From the NCBI RefSeq assembly GCF_000931935.2, contig NZ_AZAC01000045.1, positions 1-64,000 on the forward strand: a stretch of DNA of 64,000 bases, given 5' to 3'. The notes beneath the pieces were generated by a model that saw only the letters and a list, made by a program, of their open reading frames with translations, did not search any database and was not told where the DNA came from. Of the stretch, positions 34,011-43,866 are shown piece by piece. This DNA is from Dethiosulfatarculus sandiegensis (GTDB lineage Bacteria; Desulfobacterota; Desulfarculia; Desulfarculales; Desulfarculaceae). Every line of letters begins with the position of its first letter. Positions within the stretch are counted from its first letter, which is position 1. The position numbers were made by a program, and so were the translations under genes.

Positions 34011-37000
34011 ATGCCTGACAAAGAGATCCTGAAAAAAATCGCAGAATTGACCTGCGATCTGAGTCCGGGGCCGGGAACTGGGGCCGAAGATTTGACCAAG
34101 GCGCGCAGGGTTCTGGCGGAGATGTTTGCTTTTCAACCAAAAACCGTGGAAATGATTCCGCCCAGGCTGGGTGAGGAGTTGGGCGCTTTTACCGGCGTCC
34201 TTGATGAGCTTGATCCGGGATTGAAAGAGGAAATTAATGATCTGGCCTCGGAAGCGGTTTTACTAAGGGAATCCGCGGAAAAACCAGCCGGGGGAGCGCT
34301 TAGGGTTTTTCGGCGGGAATCTCCAGTGCTTTCCAGCCTGAATCGCAATTCCAGGCCGTCCTGGGCCGCGGGCCGCAGGGTTGATGAGACAGTGGGGCCT
34401 TTCACCACCCCGGATGGCCGTCTGCACTGGTTTGATATTTATCGTCCGGTTCAAATGGTCTCTATTGTGCGAATAGGTTTTGCCAACCCCATAATGATGA
34501 TCCCGTTAAGGGTCAGGATGAGGGGGCAGAGGACCGGTTTCGAGCTTCCCAAGGGTAGTGTGTGGATTCTCTCTTCACTATTGTGCCCCCAGGCTCCTGC
34601 TGATTCATACACCGGGCTCACCATAAAAGGCGGACGAGTATCCTTAAGCGCCCCGGCTCAGGTGGCCCAAGGAATCATGCATATTGGCCAGGGAGTTGTT
34701 CTTGATCTTGAACTGACGCTTGATCCCAAGCAGGACGCGGCCCCGAAACCCGGACCCGGAGCAGACGCAGGCGCTGCGGAATGTAAAACCCCGCAAAAGG
34801 TGAAGTTTAAATTCAACCCGGCGGAAGCCGAACTGGTCAAGGCAGATCAGGCAGGGGCAAAGGTTTACGGAAAGGAATACAAGCTGAAAAAGGCTGATCA
34901 GGACCCTTGGTTTGAGGCTTCGCTCAACCGCATCCTTTTCCCTTTCACTTCAAATCTTTCCGAAGTAATGATAGCCGATCTTCAATCGGAACTGTTTTTC
35001 CCGGCGGGCAAGGCTTCTTTGGAAAAAGCGGCCTGGGGCTTGGTGGTTACTGTCTGCGAGCCCGAAGACCTGGGAGAGGCAGAGGGCGCCGGAGCCTTGG
35101 TCCTTTTCACAGGGCCCGGACTTTGGGCTTCCTGGCGGGGGCAAAACCAGCGTTTGAGGCTAAACACCCATATTCTGGTGGATCCCGGGCGTTTGATAAT
35201 CAGCTCAAGCAAGGCAAGGGGGCCGGGGGCCCATCAGTCAATCTCCCTTTGGCAAGAGGATGAAGACACAGAGCGCAGGTCGGTTGTTTCTCTGAACTAT
35301 TCAAAAAAAACCCCGCTTCGCTATTTCTGCGAGGCAAGCGGCCGGGAAATGCTTTTGCTGGGAGGGATCGCCAGTGCGAGCTTAAGCAAGCCCATTCAGG
35401 CAAATTCACGGCGATTGAATTTAAAAGCCCAAAACGCACTGATTTCCTTTGTCTATGACCAAAAGGGTTTTTCCTTTGTCATGGCCTGGATAAGGCCTGG
35501 AATCTCCTTGGGTTCAGATCGGCTTATATCCTTGGCGCTTACCAATGCCCTTTTCACCACCACCCCCATTGCCGGAATGGCGGTGATGGGAGAACTGAAC
35601 AAGGTTAACCAGGCTGATAAAGGCGCTGTGGCCCTTTGCGCCGGAGTTTACGGTATTTTGCCTTTTTTGCCGGACCCCTACGCAGCCAATCTTTCTGCGC
35701 GCAGGCCGCTTCCCCAGGCCTCGGCCGGATATGAAGCTCACCGCGAGTTTAATTATTCCCTGACCTCGGTGCTGTTTGTTTTTGTCAACTGGCAGGTTCC
35801 TCAAAAAAGTGAACTGAGTTTAATCATGGCGGGCGCGCCGGGATACTCCCTGGCTGTACACGGCCTGGCCCAGGAATCCCCCGAACCTGAGCCGGATTGG
35901 GATATGCCGGAAAAGACCAGGCATATGCTGGAGCAAGATCGGGACAGACAGGCCGGGCTGAGGAATATCTTTGAAGAGACCGCCGGGCCTGCTTCTGAAA
36001 TATTTAAAATGATCGACCTCTCCACTAATTGCGATCATTTTGGGGTTGGGTTTGATCCCTTTGGGCAAAAAAAACCGGCCACACACGGCGGCGCTTCCGG
36101 GGCCGGAGACTCGGGCTTGAGGATTCAAGAGTTAAGCCTTTCAATTACCGGCAGCCGCCTGAGGTTGATTACCACGCCCCTTATTCAATGGGAGCCCGTG
36201 TGGACCGTGCAAAACCCGGCTGTGGGCTATTTCCCTTCTCCCATGGCTTCGGCCGGAGACGGCGGCCCCACAATTATAGGCAGCAACACCGTAACCCTGG
36301 TTCCCATAAAGCCGCAAAAGGTGTTGGCCAACCTTTTGAACGAATACAACGGCGATGGCTCGAGCGTCCCCATGGGGGCCCAGTTCACCCTGCCTTTTGG
36401 CATGAAGGCCGCGGCCAAGCTGATTCGCAGCACAGGCATTCACCAGCCTGATGCCAGGGTGGAGCTTATCCAGCCCCGGAGCTTTGACGATGCCCTTTTG
36501 GGAGGGCTTCAAATCCGGCTGGAGGCCTTGAGCCCGGATCATGGCCCGGACGCCGCATCTCCCAGTTTCCAGGGAGCCACGATTCAGCTTCGCAACGGGG
36601 TTGATCCTGTCACAGGTCATCATCTGGGTAAAAGCGTGCTCTCCGGCGGCGGAACCAACCAGGGAGTGGAATATATTTTTAACCAGGAAATGGAACCCTC
36701 CGCGCCGACCCGCAAGGTGCCGGTCACACGGCTTGATATCTCCGGTTACGGGGCCAGCATGTTCAGTGACTGGTACAACCCCAAGGCTGCGGTGGCTGCC
36801 ACCAGCCAGGTCAGGTTAGATGTATTGGTGGGGCGCACCGCCCATGAAGTGGTTCAGGTGAAAAGCATCCTTTATCCCTGGGGTGTGCCTGTAGTCAGAA
36901 CCATAACCATAGAGCGCCGAAAAGAGGGGTTGGTCTATCGCCACGACAGCGGCTGGCTGTCCATGGGGCCCGGTCTTTACAAGTACCCGGATCCGGACCC

Positions 37001-38852
37001 CGGCCCGAGTGTTTCCTTGCCGCCGAATTGGGCTCCGGTCAAGACTCACCCCGGCGCAATAAAGGCCGTGCACCTGGTGCGCAACATCCGGGAGACCGGG
37101 CGCATGATTGAAAAGGACTTGGCCGGATTAAACGTTGCCATGGCCGAGGTGCGCTTTGATGGGGATTTTGAGATCACAGGCACTCTCAAGGGGCAAAACG
37201 CGGATAATCTGGTTCCCGGCCAGGGACATGTGGGTTTTGTGCAGATGGGCCCCTTTGGCATTCCCCTGGGTTCGGAGCAGCTCAAGCTGTTTTTGGAAGA
37301 AGAGGGGCCGCTCGGTGGGCCGGTGGATTGCGTCATAGATGTGGCTGAATCGGGCCAGCTCATGCAGGTGGTCCGGGTGGAGGTCGCCCCTGCTCCCCAT
37401 GATCACGGCATGCCGCCGTGCGAGTTTGCCGCTGTGGCCAAGGGCGGACTCAATCTTCCGGATGACGGAGACTGGGCGGTTCTGCGTCACGACTTGATTG
37501 CAAATGAGCCCAGGGCAGTGGACCCCGACTCCGGAGTCCCCCTGGTCCGGGCCGGACATTCGGACCACGCCTATTCACCGGTCTGGCAGATCGCAGATGC
37601 CCATGATCTTCTCCTGAGCCTCCCCCTTGCCGAATATTGCCTCATGCAGTCATCCAGCGCCCACAGGGTGCTTTTCCCCAAACCCCGCATCAAATCCGGC
37701 GAAAAGAAGATCATCATGGAAAAACCCGTCCTGGCCGATGCCTTTGCCATGATGGAGAATGCGGGCCTTTTCCCTGAGCGAAGCAGGTGCTTCACCGCCA
37801 GGGACAGTCATCACCTGGCGATCAGAGACGATGGGCGTTATGGGCTGAAGCCCAAAAAGGCCCTGTTCCCCGTACCGGCCGGGCAAGACCAAAGACATAT
37901 GAGCGATACGGCTTCCTTTAAGATTTATGTGGATTACCCCACAGGGTCTCCAAGCAAAATAACCTTCACCCTGGACCCGGACGCCTCCCCGGCCTGGGTC
38001 ATGGAGCAAAAAGACCTGGGCGTGGTCATGGACCTGGGGCCCTTGGAAGGGATCATGACCGTAAAACACCGCTTTTTGGCCAGGGACGGGGAACCGGCCT
38101 CAATGGAGGAGCCGGAGATGATCTACGGGTCAGCCCTGGCGGTTGTGGTTGTTCCGGTTCTGAGCTTTCTGGAACTGCTTGGCTTGGATGCTCCTTTTGG
38201 GGTGAGCTTTTCCAATCAGAATCCCCGCATGAAAGCCTCATTAAGGATAAACATTCTGAATCCCTGGAATCCGCCGGACAACTACATCTCCTTGGGGGCC
38301 CTGCACTTCAAGGGCAGCCTGGGCCTGGGGCTCAGCAATGATCCCAACTCCTTGCCCGCACAGCTCACCATGCCTTCCGGGACTCCGGAGGCAGAGGCCA
38401 TTGGGCCGGGTTGGCACGGCTATTTCTGGGTTGAATTCGGGAGCAAGATTCCGATCGTGCTTCCCGTATTCGGCGAAGGCGTACTTACCTTTATCCTGCT
38501 GGGTAATGAGCTCATCGGTCAGGTGGTGGTGATAAAGCTCACCTGGGGAGCCACCATTACAGGCGACCTGGGGGTGCTTAAGGCTGAAGGTAAGTTCTAT
38601 TTCGGCATAATCGTGGTTGCCGCCCAGAACACCCTGGCGGTGGGCATGTTCGTGGGGATCGCGGGCACGGCCAGCGTGCTTAACGGAATGTTCGCCATAA
38701 CCATCAAGGTTGAACTGACTGCCATGATCGTCTTCAGCCCGGAGAAGATGTTTGTGGGCCAGGCCATGGTGGCCGCCGAGATAACCATCTGCTGGTTTTT
38801 GACGATCAGCTTTGAGACCCAGGTGGAGATGCAGGAAAAACTGAGCACTTAG
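34011..38852 (+). CDS. Giant protein of unknown family (1613 aa)
   Basis: I do not recognise a family. ATG 34011 is chosen because AAAAGGAG (33995-34002) is 8 bases upstream; ATG 34005 is too close. No signal peptide or lipobox is visible, so it is cytoplasmic or exported by a non-Sec route. Residues 1-95 are helical and charged. The rest looks beta-rich with many Gly/Pro-bounded strands, including FDIYRPVQMVSIVRIGFANP and VVRTITIERRKEGLVYRHDSGW. An Ala/Pro/Gly linker lies near residue 250. The last 200 residues are strikingly hydrophobic (VLPVFGEGVLTFILLGNELIGQ, FGIIVVAAQNTLAVGMFVGIAG, MIVFSPEKMFVGQAMVAAEITI). They read as alternating strands rather than clean helices. Base composition and codons match neighbours. 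Followed by a second giant gene 68 bases on. Confidence 0.8.
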   Translation: MPDKEILKKIAELTCDLSPGPGTGAEDLTKARRVLAEMFAFQPKTVEMIPPRLGEELGAFTGVLDELDPGLKEEINDLASEAVLLRESAEKPAGGALRVFRRESPVLSSLNRNSRPSWAAGRRVDETVGPFTTPDGRLHWFDIYRPVQMVSIVRIGFANPIMMIPLRVRMRGQRTGFELPKGSVWILSSLLCPQAPADSYTGLTIKGGRVSLSAPAQVAQGIMHIGQGVVLDLELTLDPKQDAAPKPGPGADAGAAECKTPQKVKFKFNPAEAELVKADQAGAKVYGKEYKLKKADQDPWFEASLNRILFPFTSNLSEVMIADLQSELFFPAGKASLEKAAWGLVVTVCEPEDLGEAEGAGALVLFTGPGLWASWRGQNQRLRLNTHILVDPGRLIISSSKARGPGAHQSISLWQEDEDTERRSVVSLNYSKKTPLRYFCEASGREMLLLGGIASASLSKPIQANSRRLNLKAQNALISFVYDQKGFSFVMAWIRPGISLGSDRLISLALTNALFTTTPIAGMAVMGELNKVNQADKGAVALCAGVYGILPFLPDPYAANLSARRPLPQASAGYEAHREFNYSLTSVLFVFVNWQVPQKSELSLIMAGAPGYSLAVHGLAQESPEPEPDWDMPEKTRHMLEQDRDRQAGLRNIFEETAGPASEIFKMIDLSTNCDHFGVGFDPFGQKKPATHGGASGAGDSGLRIQELSLSITGSRLRLITTPLIQWEPVWTVQNPAVGYFPSPMASAGDGGPTIIGSNTVTLVPIKPQKVLANLLNEYNGDGSSVPMGAQFTLPFGMKAAAKLIRSTGIHQPDARVELIQPRSFDDALLGGLQIRLEALSPDHGPDAASPSFQGATIQLRNGVDPVTGHHLGKSVLSGGGTNQGVEYIFNQEMEPSAPTRKVPVTRLDISGYGASMFSDWYNPKAAVAATSQVRLDVLVGRTAHEVVQVKSILYPWGVPVVRTITIERRKEGLVYRHDSGWLSMGPGLYKYPDPDPGPSVSLPPNWAPVKTHPGAIKAVHLVRNIRETGRMIEKDLAGLNVAMAEVRFDGDFEITGTLKGQNADNLVPGQGHVGFVQMGPFGIPLGSEQLKLFLEEEGPLGGPVDCVIDVAESGQLMQVVRVEVAPAPHDHGMPPCEFAAVAKGGLNLPDDGDWAVLRHDLIANEPRAVDPDSGVPLVRAGHSDHAYSPVWQIADAHDLLLSLPLAEYCLMQSSSAHRVLFPKPRIKSGEKKIIMEKPVLADAFAMMENAGLFPERSRCFTARDSHHLAIRDDGRYGLKPKKALFPVPAGQDQRHMSDTASFKIYVDYPTGSPSKITFTLDPDASPAWVMEQKDLGVVMDLGPLEGIMTVKHRFLARDGEPASMEEPEMIYGSALAVVVVPVLSFLELLGLDAPFGVSFSNQNPRMKASLRINILNPWNPPDNYISLGALHFKGSLGLGLSNDPNSLPAQLTMPSGTPEAEAIGPGWHGYFWVEFGSKIPIVLPVFGEGVLTFILLGNELIGQVVVIKLTWGATITGDLGVLKAEGKFYFGIIVVAAQNTLAVGMFVGIAGTASVLNGMFAITIKVELTAMIVFSPEKMFVGQAMVAAEITICWFLTISFETQVEMQEKLST

Positions 38853-38920
38853 GATTTTAGCCTTAATTGAAAGTCAACTGGCTTAAAGGAGAACTTTAAA
38901 TTAAAGAAAGGAGCCTTATC

Positions 38921-41900
38921 ATGCCTCCTTTTCCTCCTGTTCCGGAGAATAAACTGAGCCTTTTGTGTTTCCCTGCGAAATGGGAAGATCAAAAGCTTCA
39001 TATCCGGGTGCTCACCATACCAAGGGGAGACCCTTTAACCGCTCCCTTGATAACGGCCAGGCCACCCCAGGCCCCGGCGGACGGACCGGCTTTTGCCAAG
39101 GCTGAGTTCAAGTTTCAGATCAATCTCATTCCCAGCCTGGAGGACCTGCCCGATCCGCTTAGTGTCACCAAACTGATCAGCCTGGATGCACCCGGGGCTC
39201 CCAGGAAAAAGGAAATCTTAACCGCCCTGGCCGGGCAGTTTGATATTGATCCGGCCATAGAGGCTGCCACGGCCAATCCCCGCAGGCCCAGAGGCGCGGT
39301 GAAAAAGTTGCTCACCACAAGTTATTGCCGGGCCTTTGCCTTTTCCACTCCCCGCACTCCCTATGCAGTGCTTGACGACAGTTATGCCTGCGCCTTGAGA
39401 GATCCCTGTCGCCTGCAAAAGGCGCCAGGCCCCAGTCCAACCCAAAAGGTGAGTTGGGGCAAGGTGATAGCCATGATGATGAGGCAGCACGTCATAGCCG
39501 AGATGGCGGGAATCATCCATCCTTTGACCGTGGACCCGGGGGAGGCCGACTTTTTCCAAAACGGCGGTTGGGTCTATGTCACCCTTGATCCGGCTTCGGA
39601 CTATGCCCCTCATATTACGGCTGCTCCGGAAACAGCCAAGGTTTATGCCGCCCGCATCCCGGCCTTAAGTGAACAGGCCAGGCCCTTGTTTGCTTCGGTT
39701 CTTTTCCCGGTCTCCTTGTCCGGCGCTGTGCCTGTGGGGAATTTCGACGAGGTTTTTGACGAGGCCGCGTCTTATGACGACGGATTCGCCAAGATTGTGC
39801 ACTCGGCTCAGGCCACAACCGGTGATCCGGTGGGACTGGAAGATGAGCATTCGCAAAGGCCATTATCCGATACGGGCATACAGCTTGGCTGTGATGACGA
39901 GCAGCAGTTGATCTGGCTTAACCGCCAGATAACCGATCCCGCAGTGGAGCAGAGGGATACACCCATGGGACTTTTCGGCTTTCGGGTGGATGTAAGGGAA
40001 AAGGGGAATTCCGCGTGGCATTCCCTGATGAAGGTCACCTCGGACCCCCGCATCGGTGGATCGGCGATCGGTAATTTTTCCGGTGAGCTGAATGTACAGC
40101 CCGCGCCTGTGCAGCTTGATAACGAGCCGGATGGGGATTACTGGATGGCCACCTACCTGACCCAATGGGAGGGTGGTTCGCTGGTGGTTCCGGACCCTGT
40201 GGCCAAGCGCCTTTCAGGCGAGACCGGGGCCTTGCTGGAAAGCCCCTATCTGGCTGTGGAGGCGGATCAGGTTCCCTTGCGTTATGGAAAGTCTTATGAA
40301 TTTCGGATGCGGCTGGTGGATCTTTCCGGCAACAGCCCTGATGAGAGCCAGAATCCGGTCAACCCGGCTGAAGCGCCGGTGGCCAGGTCCGATTTTAGGC
40401 GTTTTGTGCCGCCCAAGGACTTGCGTATAACAGATCTGCCCAAATCCGTGGATCCGCTCAACCCTCCCGCCGGGCTGACCTTGAAAAGACCCCTTTTAAA
40501 TTATCCGGCGGCAGTGTTTGCGGGCATTCCAAACGCCGCCGAGGAGTTGATCCAGGTCTGCGAGGCCATAACAGACCCGGCCGCCGGGGAGTCTCCCGGT
40601 TTGCCGGACCCGGATGCGACAATGGTGGAGATCTGCGTGCAGGCCGCCGGGCTGGATCTTGATACAGGGAATGACCGTCAGGAAAGTCCGCCTTTACGCA
40701 CCGTTTACACCACCACCCGGGAGTTCCCGGCTGATTCTTCCCAGGAGCTTTGGCTTGAGTTTGAATATCAGGATGTAAATGATATCAGCCAATTATCCTG
40801 CCCGGCCAGCGGGGCGTTGCCTTTACCCACGGCAAGGGACCTGGTTTTGACCTTAACCCCCCTGGCCAAGGAAGACCCTGGCCTGGATTATTTTGGCTCC
40901 CAGGAGGCCAGGCGGGGCAGGGCCACGGACGTTTCCGTGCGCTCAACATCCAAAGACGAGCAAAAGCTGTTTGTGGATGAGCTCAGCAGTGACCGCCTGA
41001 GGGCTGTTTTGCTTGAGCCCGATGAAAAAGACACCCCCAGCCTTTTGGCCCGCCTGGCCGCCATGGGCAGGGGAGAAGAGTCGGACTCCCATATGATGGG
41101 ACGCCTGGCCCTGGAGCTGGATCTTGATTTAAGGGGGCTCACCCTTACCGGCAGGCCGGGAGTGCGCACGGTCATTGGTTGTTCAAAGGCCATTGCCCAC
41201 ACCCTGGCTCCGGATAATTCTTCCATAACCTTTAACTCCAAGGCGGATCTGGCTGATATCTGGCTCAATGTATTAACCTTTGGCCTTGACCGGGACTGGA
41301 CCTGGGACGGACTGAAAAATATTGCCTTTGAAGTCACAAGGCAGGGAGCAGACAAGGTGGGGACGCTTTTCCTGCCCAAAAGCGTTAACCCCCTGGTCCT
41401 GAAAAATCCGGATCGGAATCCGAACCGGCCTGATCGAACCTGCACCAGGTTTATATTCTTTGATGCCCTGGACCCCAAACCTCAAAAGTCAGACCTGCCT
41501 TCCGAGCTGGAGGCGGCCTATACCGTGACGCCGCTGTTTAAAAACGAGCCGGAGGATAAAGATGGCCCGCTTACGGTTTCTTTGAAACTGCCGGTGGCGG
41601 CCAAGCCCACCCAAACCCCCAAGCTGGCATCTGCCGGTGTTGCCTTGTCCCCCTATACCAGGGCAGAGGATTATTCCTATTCCCAGGCCAGGGAACAGGC
41701 CCTTTGGCTTGAGTTTGAACAGGAGCCACAAAACCCCCTGGACACCTATTTCGCCAGGATGCTTTCCCATGCCCCCGACCCCATGCTTACCAAAGGCCTT
41801 GAGGTGGAGAATCCGCCTGAACCGGCGCTTCCCATACCAGAGGAGCCCGTCAGGGTCATTCGTCCCGGTCAATCTGCGGATAAAGCGGGATTGGGGGCCA

Positions 41901-42616
41901 TGCAGCGCCTGGTTCCCACAGACTCGCCGAGGCACTATATCCTGCCCTTGCCGCCGGGCCTGACCGCGGACTCGCCCGAGATGCTGGGCTTTTTTGTGTA
42001 TGAGGTGCGGCTGGGGCATTATGCGGACACCGGCCAGGAGCCGCCTGATTTTGTCTGGTCCACGGCCAGGGCCAGGTTTGGACCGCCTTTAAGGGTAAAA
42101 GGCGTGCAACATCCCAAACCTGTGCTGCATTGCCAGGTGGACAACACAAACGATGGTGTGCTGGCCTCTGCGGAACATGCGGTCGCAGTGCATAACGGAG
42201 GAAAGATAAAACTCTCTCCGCCTGCCACGGATATGTGGATCATGCTCTACACCCAGGTGGCCCAGATTGACGGTGAAGACCACAGAAACATTCTGCTCAC
42301 CCGCAGGCAGGCCAAGGTGCTTAAAACCTGGCAATCCGGATCAACCACCATGGAAGCGGCGGCGAATTTCGGTTTGACCAAGGATCCCCGGCCCACGGCC
42401 TATGCGGGCTTCAGCCACACAGAAATAAGGGAATTTCTTACCGGACTGGGCCTGCCCCGGGACGCTCCCTTGAGCGTCCTGGCCGTGGAGTGCCTGCCGG
42501 AAAGAGACCGTCCGGCCGATCCCCTGGGCCAGGACCTCGGCGACGTGCGCATTTTGCGGGTGTCTCCTTTGGTTCCTGTACCTCAGATATGCAAGCACCC
42601 ACCTTGCGGGCCCTGA
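38921..42616 (+). CDS. Giant protein of unknown family (1231 aa)
   Basis: Unrecognised protein with strong ribosome site AAAGGAG 7 bases before the ATG. No signal peptide. It appears to be built from many beta domains with an Fn3-like flavour: YGKSYEFRMRLVDLSGNSPD (about residue 455), SQELWLEFEYQDVNDISQL (about 605), QALWLEFEQEPQNPLDTYF (about 930) and FVYEVRLGHYADTGQEPPDF (about 1025). The two LWLEFE segments suggest an internal repeat. Many acidic and Pro residues lie between domains. It ends with a Cys/Pro-rich tail. With the upstream 1613-aa gene it forms a two-gene unit ending at a shared terminator; the products probably act together, for example as parts of one large assembly. Function unknown. 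Confidence 0.8.
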   Translation: MPPFPPVPENKLSLLCFPAKWEDQKLHIRVLTIPRGDPLTAPLITARPPQAPADGPAFAKAEFKFQINLIPSLEDLPDPLSVTKLISLDAPGAPRKKEILTALAGQFDIDPAIEAATANPRRPRGAVKKLLTTSYCRAFAFSTPRTPYAVLDDSYACALRDPCRLQKAPGPSPTQKVSWGKVIAMMMRQHVIAEMAGIIHPLTVDPGEADFFQNGGWVYVTLDPASDYAPHITAAPETAKVYAARIPALSEQARPLFASVLFPVSLSGAVPVGNFDEVFDEAASYDDGFAKIVHSAQATTGDPVGLEDEHSQRPLSDTGIQLGCDDEQQLIWLNRQITDPAVEQRDTPMGLFGFRVDVREKGNSAWHSLMKVTSDPRIGGSAIGNFSGELNVQPAPVQLDNEPDGDYWMATYLTQWEGGSLVVPDPVAKRLSGETGALLESPYLAVEADQVPLRYGKSYEFRMRLVDLSGNSPDESQNPVNPAEAPVARSDFRRFVPPKDLRITDLPKSVDPLNPPAGLTLKRPLLNYPAAVFAGIPNAAEELIQVCEAITDPAAGESPGLPDPDATMVEICVQAAGLDLDTGNDRQESPPLRTVYTTTREFPADSSQELWLEFEYQDVNDISQLSCPASGALPLPTARDLVLTLTPLAKEDPGLDYFGSQEARRGRATDVSVRSTSKDEQKLFVDELSSDRLRAVLLEPDEKDTPSLLARLAAMGRGEESDSHMMGRLALELDLDLRGLTLTGRPGVRTVIGCSKAIAHTLAPDNSSITFNSKADLADIWLNVLTFGLDRDWTWDGLKNIAFEVTRQGADKVGTLFLPKSVNPLVLKNPDRNPNRPDRTCTRFIFFDALDPKPQKSDLPSELEAAYTVTPLFKNEPEDKDGPLTVSLKLPVAAKPTQTPKLASAGVALSPYTRAEDYSYSQAREQALWLEFEQEPQNPLDTYFARMLSHAPDPMLTKGLEVENPPEPALPIPEEPVRVIRPGQSADKAGLGAMQRLVPTDSPRHYILPLPPGLTADSPEMLGFFVYEVRLGHYADTGQEPPDFVWSTARARFGPPLRVKGVQHPKPVLHCQVDNTNDGVLASAEHAVAVHNGGKIKLSPPATDMWIMLYTQVAQIDGEDHRNILLTRRQAKVLKTWQSGSTTMEAAANFGLTKDPRPTAYAGFSHTEIREFLTGLGLPRDAPLSVLAVECLPERDRPADPLGQDLGDVRILRVSPLVPVPQICKHPPCGP

Positions 42617-42622
42617 AACTAT

Positions 42623-42656
42623 ACCCGCTCCGGTCATGAAAAAGGCCGGAGCGGGT
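42623..42656. terminator. Bidirectional terminator
   Basis: 11-bp stem ACCCGCTCCGG / CCGGAGCGGGT between the convergent giant gene and mtgA, with TTTAAA on the plus side. It serves both directions. Confidence 0.8.
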
Positions 42657-43355
42657 TTAAAATCCCCGCCTTTGCATGATCCGATAGATCCTGCGGGCCT
42701 TTATTCGAACATAACGGGATTTACCGGCTGGATTGTAATACCTGGGATTGGGCAAAATCGCTGCCAGGCGGGCGGCTTCCATGGGGCGCAGGCGGGAGGC
42801 GGACTTTTTAAAGTAATATCTGGCCGCAGCCTCCGCACCGAAGATCCCCTTGCCCCATTCGGCAAAGTTGAGATAGAGTTCCAGGATTCTTTTTTTGGAG
42901 AGCTGGTTCTCCATGCGGAAAGTGAGTATTGCTTCCTTGGCCTTGCGCAAGGGGTTTTTGGAAGGGGTCAGATACAGGTTTCTGGCCAATTGCTGGGTTA
43001 TGGTGCTGGCCCCAAAGGCAAAACGCTTTTCTTCCAGATTGCGTTCAAAAGCCCTTTCAATGGCGTCGAAGTCAAATCCCTCGTGGTGCCAGAATTTATC
43101 GTCTTCCGCTATTAAAACCGCTTTGCGTAAATAAGGTGAGATGCGGGAAAGGGGGACGTATTTACGCTTTATGCTAAGGGGGCGGCCCTTTAGTTCGGCT
43201 TCATCCAGCCTCTGCTGCATAAAAGCGCTAATCTTGGGGGTGACGGTTTTAAGCGCCGATACATCAGGGATGAAAAAATAGGCGCACACATCTGCAGTCA
43301 GGAATAAAACTAAAAGTAAAAGAAATAATTTCAGTCGTTTAAAAGACAAGCTCAC
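42657..43355 (-). CDS. mtgA: Monofunctional peptidoglycan glycosyltransferase
   Basis: Membrane-anchored GT51 transglycosylase polymerising lipid II into glycan strands. The 232-residue protein has an N-terminal transmembrane helix (about 8-28), the catalytic glutamate in IAEDDKFWHHEGFD, GASTITQQLARNLYL, and KKRILELYLNFAEWGKGIFG. No transpeptidase domain, as expected for MtgA. Its stop codon abuts the shared terminator. Confidence 0.95.
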   Translation of the reverse strand: MSLSFKRLKLFLLLLVLFLTADVCAYFFIPDVSALKTVTPKISAFMQQRLDEAELKGRPLSIKRKYVPLSRISPYLRKAVLIAEDDKFWHHEGFDFDAIERAFERNLEEKRFAFGASTITQQLARNLYLTPSKNPLRKAKEAILTFRMENQLSKKRILELYLNFAEWGKGIFGAEAAARYYFKKSASRLRPMEAARLAAILPNPRYYNPAGKSRYVRIKARRIYRIMQRRGF

Positions 43356-43784
43356 CTTGGGCTTTTTAAGTGGTTTAAAATTTTTTCCTTACCCAAACAC
43401 ATTTATATCACGGACACCGGGGGCAGCACCAACTCTCCTATTATGACATTTACGCAATAAGTTAAGCCACGGCCCGCAACATACGCAAATGATGCCGGTT
43501 TTTAATTGTCGGGATTTTATTCGGCTTGGCGCTTAAAAGCCCCTCATCCCGGGGAATAAAAATTTGAGTTTTAGCTAAATGTTATGGGCGCAATTTAAAA
43601 AAAAGCTCCTCACTATTTAGTATTAAGTCTGGTTTTATCTGCAAGGGGTGTTGTTTTTGAAAAGAAATACCCGATTAATCATAGTGGAAATCTTATAATC
43701 TTTATCTATTTCAACCTATGTTTGGCCTCTTAAGTAAAAAGCGCCTAAAAAAGCGCGCAAAGACGTGAGATAAAGACAATAGGC
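43356..43784. other. Divergent intergenic region mtgA / ihf
   Basis: About 430 bases, AT-rich with a GGGAT/ATCCC-type small hairpin near 43545. No gene supported. Confidence 0.4.
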
Positions 43785-43813
43785 TTGACATTCTCGTGGA
43801 TATTCGGCATATT
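43785..43813 (+). promoter_or_regulatory. Promoter of the IHF gene
   Basis: TTGACA (43785-43790), exactly 17 bases, CATATT (43808-43813). About 50 bases before the start codon. Confidence 0.75.
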
Positions 43814-43833
43814 AGCTCGACAGCTCGAACTAA
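43812..43833. promoter_or_regulatory. Palindromic operator candidate at the IHF promoter
   Basis: TTAGCTCGA-CAGC-TCGAACTAA is a near-perfect inverted repeat (TTAGnTCGA / TCGAnCTAA) overlapping the -10 end and the predicted transcription start. Its position suits a repressor site. Confidence 0.5.
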
Positions 43834-43866
43834 TGCTATCTGCACTTCAACCCGAGGAGAATCCAG

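Noticed and set aside
33331..42656. Genomic island integrated at tRNA-Cys carrying the giant genes
   Set aside because: No integrase, no repeated tRNA 3' end was noticed downstream, and composition matches the neighbours, so there is no positive evidence for an island.
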